A stretch of DNA of 64,000 bases from positions 1,674,001 to 1,738,000 of the forward strand of contig NC_015635.1 of NCBI RefSeq assembly GCF_000270245.1, in the 5' to 3' direction. The position numbers and the translations under genes were made by a program. Within the stretch, counting starts at the first letter, position 1; the number at the start of each line of letters is the position of its first letter. Below, piece after piece: positions 17,747 to 27,342 of this stretch. The notes beneath the pieces were generated by a model that was not told the DNA's origin, did not search any database, and worked only from the letters and a program-made list of their open reading frames with translations. The DNA comes from Microlunatus phosphovorus NM-1 (GTDB taxonomy: Bacteria > Actinomycetota > Actinomycetes > Propionibacteriales > Propionibacteriaceae).

Positions 17747-19747
17747 ATGTCAATCAGTACCCGGATGCGTGCGGCAACGGGTGGACTCTCGGTCCGTCTC
17801 AGAGCGGTCGCCGGAATTTTTCCGACCGGTCCGGACCTGTTCTATCTGGCAGCGCTGCTGGTGCCTGCGGCACTGTTCGACCTGACTTTGAGTCTGCTGC
17901 GAGTCACCAGCCAATACAACGCACCGACCGGTTTCGGGATCCTCGCGCAGCTACGCTCCGATTTCCTCGCCCATCTGGGACTGGCCTGTCTCTGGCTGGT
18001 CGCCTTCGGGCTGGTCCGCAACGGTCGGCGCCGACTCGTGCTGCTGATCGTCTGCCAGCTCAGCGTGGCGGCGTACCTGCTCTTCTCGGTGGTCGCGCAC
18101 AGCTATTACCGCAAGTCGGGGTCGATTCTGGATGCCGGTGGGCTGCGGATGATGATCACCGATCCGGCTGCCACCCGAAGCATCGCGGCGAGCGAGGCGT
18201 CCAGCGCCCATCTGTGGTTGATGGCCGGCGTGGTGGCGTACGCGCTGCTCGGACCGGCCCTGCTCTATCGGCTCCGCTACAAGAAGCGGTCCCCGCGCGG
18301 CCGCTGGCTCCCAGGAGTGGGCACGCCCGGGCTGCAGCCGGCCGCCGGCTCGTCGCTCAGCACCCGACGCCGACTTTCGCTGCTGACAGTGACGATCGGT
18401 TTCATCCTCATCCTCGCCTCGGCGTTCCCGACCCTCACCGGCGCTGGTGCATTCGGCCGCAACCGGGCTCTGGACATCGCCCTGGAGTTCGGTGCCGAGG
18501 CAGTGGAGACTCAGCACGCCTCGGCGGAGCGGCTGGAACTGCCCGCGAGCAAGCTGGTGCCCGAGACCACGACGGCCGACGGCCACGCCGCGAGCAAGCG
18601 GCCCAAGAACGTCGTGCTGATCACGATGGAGTCCCTGCGCTTCGAGGCCACCTCGCTGGGCAACCCCAGTCGCGACACGACACCGTTCCTCGCCGAGCTG
18701 GCGAATCGGAGCACCTTGGCCGAGAACGCGTACACGGTGTTGCCACACACCTCGAAGGCGCTCACTGCGTCGAACTGCGGCTTCATGCCGCCGCTGGACA
18801 CCAAGCTGACCGAGTCCGAGCCGATCGGCCTGCCCTCGCCCTGCCTGCCGACGTTGTTGCGCGACAAGGGCTATTCGACGGCGTTCTTCCAGTCCGCGGT
18901 GGGGGAGTTCGAGCGGCGCCCTGCGCTGGTCCGCAATCTCGGCTACCAGGACTTCTTCCCGGTCGAAGACTTCCCGACCGAAGGCTTCGGCCGGGCCAAC
19001 TACTTCGGCTGGGAGGACGACATCATGCTCGACCCCAGCCGGGACTGGCTGCGCAAACAGGGCGACAAACCCTTCCTGCTCACCTACCTGACCGTCACCG
19101 GTCACCACGACTACACGTTGCCGGCCAGCTTCGAGCTCGAGCACTACTCCGACGACGAGGAGTTCAACAACTACCTCAACGACGCGCGGTATGTGGACCG
19201 CTTCGTCTCGAAGGTGTTCGCCATGCTCGCCGCCGAGGGCCACGCCAAGGACACCATGGTGGTCGTCATCGCCGACCACGGTGAGGGCTTCGGCGAGCAT
19301 GGGCTGCGCCAGCACGACAACACCATCTACAACGAGGGGATCAAGGTTCCCTATCTGGTCTACGACCCCACCGACCAGCGCTCCCGGACCGTGGAGCGGC
19401 CGGTCTCGACCCGGAGCGTGCCGGCCACCGTCGCTGACGTGCTCGGCTATCGGCTCACCGGCGGTATGGAGCGTGAAGACTCCCTGTATGCCAGGGACGC
19501 CGACGAACCGGTACGGGTCTCCTGCCAGTCCGACAACCGTTGTCTGGCGCTGATCGACGGGACCACGAAGTACATCACTCACTTCGGCAACCGCCCCGAT
19601 GAGGTGTTCGACCTGGCCACCGATCCGGAGGAGCGTACGAACCTGATCGGTGACGTGAGCGCGGCTCGGCTGAAGGAGCTGCGCGCCGATCTGCTGCATT
19701 GGCGCAGCGAGGTGCGCGCCACCTACGCCGGGCACCGTTCCCGCTGA
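17747..19747 (+). CDS. membrane-anchored sulfatase-like / LTA-synthase-like phosphotransferase
   Basis: 666 aa from ATG 17747, placed just after a -10 element; the longer upstream frame is unsupported. The N-terminal ~230 residues hold about five membrane segments. An extracellular alkaline-phosphatase-superfamily domain follows: NVVLITMESLRFEA (metal site), PHTSKALTASNCG with the probable catalytic Thr (about residue 345), and VVIADHGEGFGEHGLRQHDN (second metal site). This is the layout of lipoteichoic-acid synthase and phosphoethanolamine-transferase relatives. It probably transfers or cleaves a polar head group on a lipid or surface glycan; the substrate is unknown. Confidence 0.85.
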   Translation: MSISTRMRAATGGLSVRLRAVAGIFPTGPDLFYLAALLVPAALFDLTLSLLRVTSQYNAPTGFGILAQLRSDFLAHLGLACLWLVAFGLVRNGRRRLVLLIVCQLSVAAYLLFSVVAHSYYRKSGSILDAGGLRMMITDPAATRSIAASEASSAHLWLMAGVVAYALLGPALLYRLRYKKRSPRGRWLPGVGTPGLQPAAGSSLSTRRRLSLLTVTIGFILILASAFPTLTGAGAFGRNRALDIALEFGAEAVETQHASAERLELPASKLVPETTTADGHAASKRPKNVVLITMESLRFEATSLGNPSRDTTPFLAELANRSTLAENAYTVLPHTSKALTASNCGFMPPLDTKLTESEPIGLPSPCLPTLLRDKGYSTAFFQSAVGEFERRPALVRNLGYQDFFPVEDFPTEGFGRANYFGWEDDIMLDPSRDWLRKQGDKPFLLTYLTVTGHHDYTLPASFELEHYSDDEEFNNYLNDARYVDRFVSKVFAMLAAEGHAKDTMVVVIADHGEGFGEHGLRQHDNTIYNEGIKVPYLVYDPTDQRSRTVERPVSTRSVPATVADVLGYRLTGGMEREDSLYARDADEPVRVSCQSDNRCLALIDGTTKYITHFGNRPDEVFDLATDPEERTNLIGDVSAARLKELRADLLHWRSEVRATYAGHRSR

Positions 19748-19761
19748 GCCCGCGGCGCAGG

Positions 19762-19767
19762 TAGGGT
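19762..19767 (+). promoter_or_regulatory. possible -10 element upstream of rimP-nusA
   Basis: TAGGGT lies ~75 nt before rimP. rimP itself has a good GGAGG ribosome-binding site, so this would be a leadered promoter for the rimP-nusA operon. Confidence 0.4.
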
Positions 19768-19841
19768 CGGACGCTGCAGGTGCCGTCAGGCCTGCGCACA
19801 ACTGCTCGACCCAATCGGATCGTGGGCCAACCGGAGGACGT

Positions 19842-20333
19842 ATGAAGGACAGCCAACTGAGTTCGTTGTTGACTCCGATCCTGGCCCAGTTCGAGCTGGA
19901 GTTGGAGGAGATCGACGTCTTGCCGGCCGGAAAGCGACGGCTGCTGCGGATTGTGGTCGACGGCGAGGGGCCCACCGGTCGCGGGCCGCTGCTGGACGAC
20001 ATTGCCGAGGCGACCAAGGCGATCTCGACCACGCTGGACTCCTCTGACGCATTCGGCAACAGCCCGTACACGCTGGAGGTCTCCTCGCGCGGGGTCAGCC
20101 GACCGCTGGTCGTGCCGCGGCACTGGCGCCGCAACGCAGGCCGGCTCGTGCAGGTCAACCTGGGTGATGGAACCGTGGTGACGGGCCGGATCGTTGCCAG
20201 CGATGACGACGGTGTCGACCTCGACATCGACGGCACGGAGCGGCGGATCGGCTACGGCGAGGTGGCCAAGGCCATCGTGCAGGTGGAGTTCAACCGTCCG
20301 CACCCAGAGCTGGACGAGCCCGAGGAGGCCTGA
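19842..20333 (+). CDS. rimP: ribosome maturation factor RimP
   Basis: 163 aa, ATG after GGAGG. RimP helps assemble the 30S subunit at its S12-binding region. The sequence has [40 protein letters not shown] and the family hallmark [14 protein letters not shown], then the C-terminal SH3-like barrel ([22 protein letters not shown]). It is followed after one base by nusA, the usual bacterial operon order. Confidence 0.96.
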   Translation: MKDSQLSSLLTPILAQFELELEEIDVLPAGKRRLLRIVVDGEGPTGRGPLLDDIAEATKAISTTLDSSDAFGNSPYTLEVSSRGVSRPLVVPRHWRRNAGRLVQVNLGDGTVVTGRIVASDDDGVDLDIDGTERRIGYGEVAKAIVQVEFNRPHPELDEPEEA

Positions 20334-20334
20334 G

Positions 20335-21300
20335 ATGGATATCGACATGTCGGTGTTGCGGCTGATGGAGCGGGAGAAGGACCTGCCGCTGGGGCTGCTG
20401 GTGGAGGCCATCGAGGAGGCGCTGCTCACCGCGTACGAGAAGTCCGACCATCCGATTCCGGGTGCGCGGGTGCAGCTGGATCGCAAGTCGGGTCACGTCG
20501 CGGTGATGGTGCCCGAGGTGGACGAGGACGGCCAGGTCGTGGGGGAGTACGACGGCACCCCCGACGGGTTCGGCCGGGTCGCCGCCTCCACTGCTCGCCA
20601 GGTGATCATGCAGCGGTTGCGCGATGCCGAGGACGAGCAGAAGTACGGCCACTTTGCCGGCGTCGAGGGCGACATCGTCTCCGGGGTCGTGCAGCAGGGC
20701 CGTGACTCCCGCACGGTGCTGGTCGACCTCGGCAAGATCGAGGCGATCATGCCGTTGTCGGAGCAGGTCCCGGGCGAGTCGTACGCGCACGGCACCCGCT
20801 TGCGGGTGTACGTGGTGTCGGTGCGCAAGGAGTTGCGCGGGCCGCAGGTCGTGGTGTCGCGGACCCACCCGGGCCTGGTGGAGAAGCTGTTCCGGCTGGA
20901 GGTGCCCGAGGTCGCCGACGGCACCGTCGAGATCAAGGCGGTGGCGCGGGAGGCAGGGCACCGCAGCAAGATCGCGGTGGTCTCCAACAGCCGCGACGTG
21001 AGCGCCAAGGGCGCCTGCATCGGTCCGATGGGTCAGCGGGTGCGGGCGGTGATGCACGAGTTGAACGAGGAGAAGATCGACATCATCGACTGGTCGCCCG
21101 ACCCGGCCAAATTCGTCGGTCAGGCGCTGTCCCCGGCCAAGGTGACCTCGGTGACCGTGGTCGACGAGGCTGCCCGCTCCGCTCGCGTCGTCGTGCCGGA
21201 CTATCAGCTCTCGCTGGCCATCGGCCGTGAGGGCCAGAACGCCCGGCTGGCGGCTCGGCTCACCGGCTGGCGGATCGACATCCGCTCCGACACGGAGTAG
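20335..21300 (+). CDS. nusA: transcription termination/antitermination factor NusA
   Basis: 321 aa from ATG 20335. NusA binds RNA polymerase and nascent RNA and modulates pausing, termination and antitermination. The order is: N-terminal RNAP-binding domain ([24 protein letters not shown]), S1 domain ([22 protein letters not shown]), KH1 ([18 protein letters not shown]) and KH2 ([18 protein letters not shown]). It ends after KH2 without acidic C-terminal repeats, as is usual in actinobacteria. In this lineage ylxR and infB normally follow directly; here a 6-kb insert separates them. Confidence 0.97.
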   Translation: MDIDMSVLRLMEREKDLPLGLLVEAIEEALLTAYEKSDHPIPGARVQLDRKSGHVAVMVPEVDEDGQVVGEYDGTPDGFGRVAASTARQVIMQRLRDAEDEQKYGHFAGVEGDIVSGVVQQGRDSRTVLVDLGKIEAIMPLSEQVPGESYAHGTRLRVYVVSVRKELRGPQVVVSRTHPGLVEKLFRLEVPEVADGTVEIKAVAREAGHRSKIAVVSNSRDVSAKGACIGPMGQRVRAVMHELNEEKIDIIDWSPDPAKFVGQALSPAKVTSVTVVDEAARSARVVVPDYQLSLAIGREGQNARLAARLTGWRIDIRSDTE

Positions 21301-21334
21301 CCCGTGCGCCCGACCCTCGCGCGGATGGGCACCG

Positions 21335-23080
21335 TCAGCGGGGCTGCTCCTCCTCGGGAGCCGGTTCACTCCCGTTGCCGAAGATGTCCAGGCTCGGCAA
21401 GGGCCTGGTCGGATCGGCGATGACCAGGCGCTGACCGACGGTGAGGCCCTTGGTGACCTCGATCCGGGTCACGCCCTTGATCCCGGTGGTGATCGTGCGT
21501 TCCTCGACGCCCTGCGGACCGAGCACCTGGACCGTCGCCTGACGCTCATCGATCGGGACGGTCGCTGACATCGGCACCACCGGCACGTCGGTCGCGCTGG
21601 CCACCTCGATGCGTACGGTCGCCGACACTCCCGTGGTGAGTGCCACCGGGGAGTGGGCCACGCTGATCACCGTGTCATAGCTGCCGGGCGCGGAGGCATT
21701 GGGCAGCAGACTGACCGAGGTGACCTTGCCCTGGACCGGCTTGGTGGCTCCCGGCGGAATCACCTCGGCCGGCCGGCCTGCGGTCACCTTGCCCATCAGC
21801 GCCAGCGGCACCCGGACGGTCACCTCGGAGGCACCCGAGCCGACGATGGTGATGCCGCTGTCGGCCGAGGCCACACTGTTCTCGGTGAAGTCGATCTGGC
21901 CGACCACCCCGGCGATCGGTGCCCGCAGCGTCGCACCGTCGAGATCGGCGCGGGCCTTGCGCACCGCCTGCTCGGCGCGGGTGATGGCGACCAGGTCCTG
22001 GGCCAACTGCGCCTTCATCGGGCCGGCCGAACCGCCGACCTCCTCAGCACCCGTCGCCTGGGCCAACAGCTCGGCCTGGGCTTGGGCCAACGCCTCGGCC
22101 TGCTGCTTCGCGGCCTTCGCCATCGCCTTGGCCTGGGCCTCGGCCGCTTCGGCAAGGGCCTTGGTCTGGGCGTCCAGCGCCAACTGGCTGACGTTCACCG
22201 CCTCGAAGGCGACTTGCTGAGCTGCCATCGCTGTCGACAGCTTCTCCAGGCACATCGCGAGATCGCCTGGGTTGGTGCTCGTCGACTGAGTTGGTGTAGG
22301 CGAGGGGGGTGTGGGAGTCGGCGGCGGTGTCGACGAAGTGGGACTTTCTGGGGGCGATGCCGACGCGGTGGGGGATCCCGATGGTGTGGGAGAAAGCGAT
22401 GGGGATGCAGAGGCTGACGGACTCGCGGTCGGCGAGGGCAAGGTGGTGGTGCCGGGGGTCGGGAGCAGAGGCCGACAGAACTGGTTGGTTTCCAAGATCG
22501 CTGTCTGCAAGTCACTCATCGCCTTGGGTATGGGCACGACCTGAGGTCCAGGTGGATTGCCTGGCCCGCTGGCCGGCGGACCGTCCTTTCCAGCTCCGCT
22601 GGACGCACCCGGGTCCTTCGACCGCCCCGAGCCATTGTCGGTCCCCGACTGCCGCGGCTTCGCCGTCTGCTGCTTGGCTTCCCGCTCCCGCTTGGCGGCA
22701 TCCTCGGCAGCCTTGACATCCTCGGAGTATTGGGCTCGGGCCTGGGTCAGCTCCGATTCGGCTTTTACCAGTTCGACCTGCAGCGGGAGCCGCTCGATCC
22801 GCGCCAGTCGCTGGCCCTTGGTCACCTTCTCGCCCACCTCGACCCCGAGCCAGGTGACCGTGCCTGCGGTCGGGAACGTCGCACTGGCCTGGTTCACCCT
22901 GGTCACCGAGCCGGTGAGATCAACGAGCTCGCTCACTGTGCCGCGCGTGACCTCGACCATCCGATAGTCCGGTGCCGCCGGTCGCAACAAACCGGCCGCG
23001 TACGCGCCACCGACCCCGATGGCGGCGAGCGGCACCAGCACGGCCGCGCCGATCAGGATCCTCCGCCCGGTGGCGCCCAT
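21335..23080 (-). CDS. membrane-fusion-type adaptor (HlyD/MacA-like) with long P/S/T-rich insert
   Basis: 581 aa; ATG 23080 overlaps the permease stop (TGATG). One N-terminal membrane anchor (RRILIGAAVLVPLAAIGVGGAY) precedes a biotinyl/lipoyl half (TVTWLGVEVGEKVTKGQRLARIE), an alpha-hairpin region, the second lipoyl half (LRAPIAGVVGQIDFTENSVAS) and a beta-barrel (VRVPLALMGKVTAGRPAEVIPPG). Odd: the hairpin is interrupted by a charged linker, a ~65-residue Pro/Ser/Thr-rich stretch (about 215-280) and a long Ala/Gln/Lys heptad-like helix. It is the second adaptor of this operon, co-encoded with a MacB-like permease and ATPase. Confidence 0.85.
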   Translation of the reverse strand: MGATGRRILIGAAVLVPLAAIGVGGAYAAGLLRPAAPDYRMVEVTRGTVSELVDLTGSVTRVNQASATFPTAGTVTWLGVEVGEKVTKGQRLARIERLPLQVELVKAESELTQARAQYSEDVKAAEDAAKREREAKQQTAKPRQSGTDNGSGRSKDPGASSGAGKDGPPASGPGNPPGPQVVPIPKAMSDLQTAILETNQFCRPLLPTPGTTTLPSPTASPSASASPSLSPTPSGSPTASASPPESPTSSTPPPTPTPPSPTPTQSTSTNPGDLAMCLEKLSTAMAAQQVAFEAVNVSQLALDAQTKALAEAAEAQAKAMAKAAKQQAEALAQAQAELLAQATGAEEVGGSAGPMKAQLAQDLVAITRAEQAVRKARADLDGATLRAPIAGVVGQIDFTENSVASADSGITIVGSGASEVTVRVPLALMGKVTAGRPAEVIPPGATKPVQGKVTSVSLLPNASAPGSYDTVISVAHSPVALTTGVSATVRIEVASATDVPVVPMSATVPIDERQATVQVLGPQGVEERTITTGIKGVTRIEVTKGLTVGQRLVIADPTRPLPSLDIFGNGSEPAPEEEQPR

Positions 23081-24315
23081 CACTCGTTCCTCAGCGCATC
23101 GATCGGGGCCAGCCGGGCCGCGCGCGCCGCCGGATACACGCCGGCGACGATGCCGATCAGCAGCGAGACACCCAGCGCCAGTGCGGTCGCACTCACCGAC
23201 GGCACCACCGGGAAGTCGGTGAGCACCCCGATGACCCAGGCGACCCCCATCCCCAGCAGCAGTCCGAGCATCCCGCCCAGCAGCCCGAGCATGCTCGCCT
23301 CGACCAGGAACTGATTGCGGATCGCGGCAGGGGTCGCGCCGAGTGCCTTGCGCAGGCCGATCTCACGGACCCGCTCAGTGACCGAGACCAACATGATGTT
23401 CATCACGCCGATGCTGCCGACCAACAGCGAGATCGCGGCGATCCCGCCCAGGGCGGCGGTCAGGATCGCCGTCGTCTGGTTCGCCGTGTCGATCAGGCTC
23501 TGCTGGGTGAGGATCGAGAAGTCCTTGGCGCCCTCGGTGTTGCCGTGCCGCGTCATCAGGGTCCGCTCGATCTGCTGGTACGCGGCCGACAACGACTCCT
23601 GGTCCTTGGCCTGGAGGTAGAGGGTGTTGACGTCGTTCGGGTTGGACGAGGTGTCGATCTGCTGCAGCAACGTCGTCCGCGGGATGACGAGCAAATTGTC
23701 CTGGTCTTCACCGAGCGCGCTGCCGGCACTGTTCAGCACTCCGATGACGGTAAAGCTCTGGCCGGCGATCGTGACCTCGGCTCCCAGCGGATCGCCGCCG
23801 CTGAGCAGTTGCTGTGCCGTCGTCGTTCCCACCACTACGACGCGGGCGCCGCGGGCGGCCTCGTCGGCGGAGAAGAACCTGCCCGATTGGACCGTCCGAC
23901 CGCGCACCGACAACCAGTCCGGGGTGCTGCCGGCCAGGCTCACCTCCTGCGACTCCTCCCCGGACGTCACCGTGGTGTAGCTCTCGTTGGTCGGCGCGAC
24001 CCCGACGACATCCGGGGCGTTGACCGGATCGGCCAGCGCCTCGACGTCAGCCAGGCTCAGGGCCGCGTACGCGAAGCTCTGGTAGCCGTCTGGATCCTCC
24101 GGCTGTGGGTCGGGGCCACCTGGCGTCACCATGATCAGGTTGGTGCCCATTGCCGTGATCTGTTGCAGGACGAGGGTCCGGGCGGCTTGGCCCAGCGCGA
24201 CCGTCAGCATCACCGCCGCGATGCCGATCAGGATGCCCAGCACGGTCAGCGTGGAGCGCATCCGGTGGGCACGCAGGGCGCCGTATGCGGTGCGGAAGGT
24301 CTCCAGTGCGTTCAT
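23080..24315 (-). CDS. MacB/FtsX-family ABC transporter permease
   Basis: 411 aa from ATG 24315, preceded by GGGGA; a longer frame runs back into the ATPase gene and is rejected. Topology: an N-terminal membrane helix (STLTVLGILIGIAAVMLTVAL), a large extracellular MacB-PCD domain of ~230 residues, then three C-terminal helices in the FtsX domain (AISLLVGSIGVMNIMLVSVTER, ASMLGLLGGMLGLLLGMGVA, LALGVSLLIGIVAGVYPA). Such permeases work as mechanotransmitters with an adaptor and an ATPase to expel drugs, peptides or lipids. The ATPase gene lies 16 nt upstream. Confidence 0.92.
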   Translation of the reverse strand: MNALETFRTAYGALRAHRMRSTLTVLGILIGIAAVMLTVALGQAARTLVLQQITAMGTNLIMVTPGGPDPQPEDPDGYQSFAYAALSLADVEALADPVNAPDVVGVAPTNESYTTVTSGEESQEVSLAGSTPDWLSVRGRTVQSGRFFSADEAARGARVVVVGTTTAQQLLSGGDPLGAEVTIAGQSFTVIGVLNSAGSALGEDQDNLLVIPRTTLLQQIDTSSNPNDVNTLYLQAKDQESLSAAYQQIERTLMTRHGNTEGAKDFSILTQQSLIDTANQTTAILTAALGGIAAISLLVGSIGVMNIMLVSVTERVREIGLRKALGATPAAIRNQFLVEASMLGLLGGMLGLLLGMGVAWVIGVLTDFPVVPSVSATALALGVSLLIGIVAGVYPAARAARLAPIDALRNE

Positions 24316-24331
24316 GAGGTCCCCGGGCCGT

Positions 24332-25027
24332 TCATCCGGTGCGCTCCGGCAGACCTTCGCTGAGTTCGCCGTCGAGCATGTACACGGCCCGGCCGGCCCG
24401 TGCGGCCACATCGTGCTCGTGGGTGATCAAGACGATGGTGCGGCCTTCGGCGTGCAGACCGTCGAACAGTCCGAGCACATCGGCGGTCGAGGTGGAGTCC
24501 AGGTTGCCGGTCGGCTCATCGGCCAGCAGCAGGGCCGGGTTGGTGACCAGCGCCCGGGCGATGGAGACCCGCTGCTGCTGACCGCCGCTCAGCTCACCGG
24601 GCCGGTGGTCGACCCGATCGGACAGGCCGACCTGGGCGAGCGCCTCCCGTGCTCGGGACCGACGCTCGCCGAGCCGGACACCGGCATAGATCAGGGGCAG
24701 CTCGACGTTGCGGAGTGCGCTGAGGGATGGCAGCAGATTGAACTGTTGGAAGACGAATCCGATCTCGCGGTTGCGCACGTGCGCCAGGCGCCGCTCGTCC
24801 ATCCGACTGACATCGTTGCCCTGCAGCAGATACTGCCCGTACGACAGCCAGTCGAGGCACCCGATGATGTGCATCAAGGTGCTCTTCCCGGAGCCGGAGG
24901 GGCCCATCACGGCGACGTACTCACCGGCTTGGACAGCCAAGTTGATCCCGCGCAACGCCTCCACGGCCGCTGCGCCGGTGGCGTACGTCTTGCGCACCTC
25001 ACGCAGGTCCAGCACCGGCACCCTCAT
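24332..25027 (-). CDS. MacB/LolD-type ABC transporter ATPase
   Basis: 231 aa. Canonical motifs: Walker [17 protein letters not shown]-loop [21 protein letters not shown], signature [15 protein letters not shown], Walker [15 protein letters not shown]-loop ITHEHDVA. The GNLDS and [15 protein letters not shown] patterns place it in the MacB/LolD/FtsE-like group that pairs with FtsX-type permeases. It starts 3 nt after the first adaptor gene and precedes the permease by 16 nt, so all four genes form one operon. Confidence 0.95.
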   Translation of the reverse strand: MRVPVLDLREVRKTYATGAAAVEALRGINLAVQAGEYVAVMGPSGSGKSTLMHIIGCLDWLSYGQYLLQGNDVSRMDERRLAHVRNREIGFVFQQFNLLPSLSALRNVELPLIYAGVRLGERRSRAREALAQVGLSDRVDHRPGELSGGQQQRVSIARALVTNPALLLADEPTGNLDSTSTADVLGLFDGLHAEGRTIVLITHEHDVAARAGRAVYMLDGELSEGLPERTG

Positions 25028-25030
25028 GGC

Positions 25031-26194
25031 TCAGCGCTCCGGAAGACCGTAGTAGACGATCTCGTCGCCGGCAGCGAGTCCGTCGAGGATCTGGGTGCGG
25101 TTGCCGAACGTCTCCCCGAGCTTGACCGGCACCTGCTGATCGGTGCCGTCGACGACCTTGGTGACCATCGTCTGACCGTCGATCTCCTCGATGGCGATGG
25201 TGGGGACGGTGAGCACGTTCTTGTGCTTCTTCACTGTGATCGTCACGGTGTTGGTGCCGCCGATATAGAGCCCGGAGTGCTTGCCGCGGATCTCGATCGT
25301 CGCGGGGAACGTGACGGCGCCGGTGCCGGACGAGCCGATCACGCCGATGGTCCGAACGAACGCCTGCAGCTTCTTCGACGACCCCGTGGCCGTGACTGTC
25401 GCGGTCTGACCCTTCTTGATCAGGCCGATGTCGTTGCTGCTGATCGCGATGTCGACGATCCAGCGGCCCGGATCGACGACGACGATGTCGGCGGCCGCGG
25501 CTCGGCTGGCGGTGTCGCCGAGTCCACTGGCGCCGGGGTCGCTGCCACCCGGATCCATGCCCGAACCCATCCCCGGATCGAACTCGGCCTCGGAGTTGCC
25601 CGGATCAGTCGAGCCCGCTCCCTGACCGGACTGGGTGCCCTTCTTGATGTTGACTGCGGCGACGACGCCGTCCAGGGTGCTCCGCAGGGTCGCCTTCTCC
25701 AGGTTGTGCTCGGCGAGCCGGAGTTGTTGCCGGGCGCTCTCCACGCCGGCGCGGGCGGCCGCGATCGTGGCGGCCCCGGCCTTGTCCTTGACGGCTTGGT
25801 CCAACTGCTCCTGAGCGGCCTCGACCTCGGCCTCTGCCACGGTGACTGCGGACCGCAGGTCGGCGGTGTCGATCCTGGCCAGCACCTCGTCCTTGGTGAC
25901 ACGATCGCCGACTTTGACCTGGACGGAGGTGACCTTGCCCGGAGTCGGGAACGACAGATAGCCGGCATTGCGTGGCGCGAAGGTGCCGCTCGCGGTCACC
26001 GTCTGTCGCTGGGTGGACCCGGTCACCGTCTCGGTGGTGCGCGGGTTCTCGGCGTTCATCATCGACTGGCCGGCCGACAGCGCGCGCCATGCCAGCAGGC
26101 CGAGGGAGCCGGCGACGAGTGCGACCGCGACGATGATCACAATCGGCAGCCAGCGTCGCTTCCTCTTGGTCGAGTCGCGGGGCTTGCGGCTCAC
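25031..26194 (-). CDS. membrane-fusion-type adaptor (HlyD/MacA-like)
   Basis: 387 aa. A basic N-terminus and one membrane anchor (RRWLPIVIIVAVALVAGSLGLLAW) are followed by lipoyl half-motifs FPTPGKVTSVQVKVGDRVTKDEVLARID and LRSTLDGVVAAVNIKKG, which flank a coiled-coil hairpin (AEAEVEAAQEQLDQAVKDKAG...). A Gly/Asp/Pro/Met-rich insert (about 215-245) and a beta-barrel come next. It is the first gene of the efflux operon and is divergent from the methyltransferase gene. With the second adaptor at the operon's end, the system encodes two different adaptors for one permease. Confidence 0.9.
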   Translation of the reverse strand: MSRKPRDSTKRKRRWLPIVIIVAVALVAGSLGLLAWRALSAGQSMMNAENPRTTETVTGSTQRQTVTASGTFAPRNAGYLSFPTPGKVTSVQVKVGDRVTKDEVLARIDTADLRSAVTVAEAEVEAAQEQLDQAVKDKAGAATIAAARAGVESARQQLRLAEHNLEKATLRSTLDGVVAAVNIKKGTQSGQGAGSTDPGNSEAEFDPGMGSGMDPGGSDPGASGLGDTASRAAAADIVVVDPGRWIVDIAISSNDIGLIKKGQTATVTATGSSKKLQAFVRTIGVIGSSGTGAVTFPATIEIRGKHSGLYIGGTNTVTITVKKHKNVLTVPTIAIEEIDGQTMVTKVVDGTDQQVPVKLGETFGNRTQILDGLAAGDEIVYYGLPER

Positions 26195-26292
26195 GGGAGT
26201 GCTCCTGGTTGTCGATCTCTAGGTAGAGCAAGACTGTGCCCCGACCCTAGGTGAGGGCGGTGTCACGGTCTACCGGGGTTTCCCCTGAACCG

Positions 26293-26298
26293 TAGGCT
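26293..26298 (+). promoter_or_regulatory. TANNNT -10 element, methyltransferase-ylxR unit
   Basis: TAGGCT is followed by 6 nt and GTG 26305, predicting leaderless expression of the methyltransferase with ylxR downstream. Confidence 0.55.
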
Positions 26299-26304
26299 GC
26301 TCCG

Positions 26305-27342
26305 GTGAGGGAGTACGCGTTGCTGGTGCAGCCGGCGGCCAACCGTGTGTATGCCGCGGCGTCCGTCGGGCTGACCTGCGCTGAGCTGGAGGTGCTCAAC
26401 CGGGCGGTGCTCGGTGGCGCGATCAGCGGGCTGGGGCCGGCGACGATCGCCGGGGTGCCGTACGTGGTGTTCGAGGCGGGCGAGCTGGACTCGCGAGCTG
26501 TCGGCTATCTGGCGAACCTGTCGTCGGCTTTTGCGCTGTTCGCGCGGCGAGGTGCCCTGCTGGAGCCGGTGGAGCTGAGCCCACTCGACCGGTTCGACGA
26601 CGATCTGCTGACCATCCAGAAATACCAGGGCAAGACCAACGAGCACTTCACAAAGCTGCTGCTGAATGTGACGGTGCTGTCGTCGGCGGCCGCCTCTCAG
26701 ATGCTGGATCGGCGCCTGCGGGTGCTGGATCCGCTGGCCGGGCGAGGTACCACCCTCAACCAGGTCCTGATGTACGGCTGGGATGCCGCAGGGCTGGACC
26801 TGGACGAGAAGGACTTCGACGCGTACGCGGCCTTCCTGCAGACCTGGCTCAAGCGCAAACGGCTCAAGCACCACGCCGAGGTCACTCGGATCCGGCGACA
26901 GAAGCAGAGCATGGGTCGTCAGCTGAAGGCCTCGGTGGGTATTGACCGGGACAGCTACAAGGCAGGGGATGCGCTCGAGGTGACCTTCGTCCACGGTGAC
27001 ACTCTGCGTGCTCCCGAGTTCTTCGCGGCTGGGTCGTTCGACGCGCTGGTCGGGGACTTGCCGTACGGGGTGCGGCACGCAACGCGACCGGGTGGACCGC
27101 GAGAGCTGCATCGCAGCCCGCTGGAGCTGGTCGCCGCGGCGGCGCCCGGGTGGGCCCGGCTGTTGCGGCCTGGTGGGGCGATCGGCCTGTCCTGGAACAC
27201 GGTGGTGGCCCCGCGAGAGGAGATGCTGGCCGCCTTGGCGGCGGCGGGGTTGGAGTCGTTGGATTCCGGGCCCTATCGCGAGTTCACGCACCGCGTCGAC
27301 CAGTCGATCACCCGCGACATCGCAGTGGCTCGCAAGCCATGA
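26305..27342 (+). CDS. SAM-dependent methyltransferase, probably RNA-acting (UPF0020/Trm11-like)
   Basis: 345 aa from GTG 26305. The N-terminal ~120 residues resemble an RNA-recognition module, with FARRGALLEPVELS and YQGKTNEHFTKLLLNV (compare the KTNE-x-F pattern before the catalytic domain in such enzymes). Motif I for SAM is VLDPLAGRGTTLNQVL; the acidic loop is AGLDLDEKDF; motif IV is GDLPYGVRH, a variant of the (D/N)PPY-like motif of N-methyltransferases acting on guanine or adenine amino groups. Its stop overlaps ylxR (ATGA), placing it in the translation-gene operon. An rRNA or tRNA substrate is inference. Confidence 0.75.
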   Translation: MREYALLVQPAANRVYAAASVGLTCAELEVLNRAVLGGAISGLGPATIAGVPYVVFEAGELDSRAVGYLANLSSAFALFARRGALLEPVELSPLDRFDDDLLTIQKYQGKTNEHFTKLLLNVTVLSSAAASQMLDRRLRVLDPLAGRGTTLNQVLMYGWDAAGLDLDEKDFDAYAAFLQTWLKRKRLKHHAEVTRIRRQKQSMGRQLKASVGIDRDSYKAGDALEVTFVHGDTLRAPEFFAAGSFDALVGDLPYGVRHATRPGGPRELHRSPLELVAAAAPGWARLLRPGGAIGLSWNTVVAPREEMLAALAAAGLESLDSGPYREFTHRVDQSITRDIAVARKP

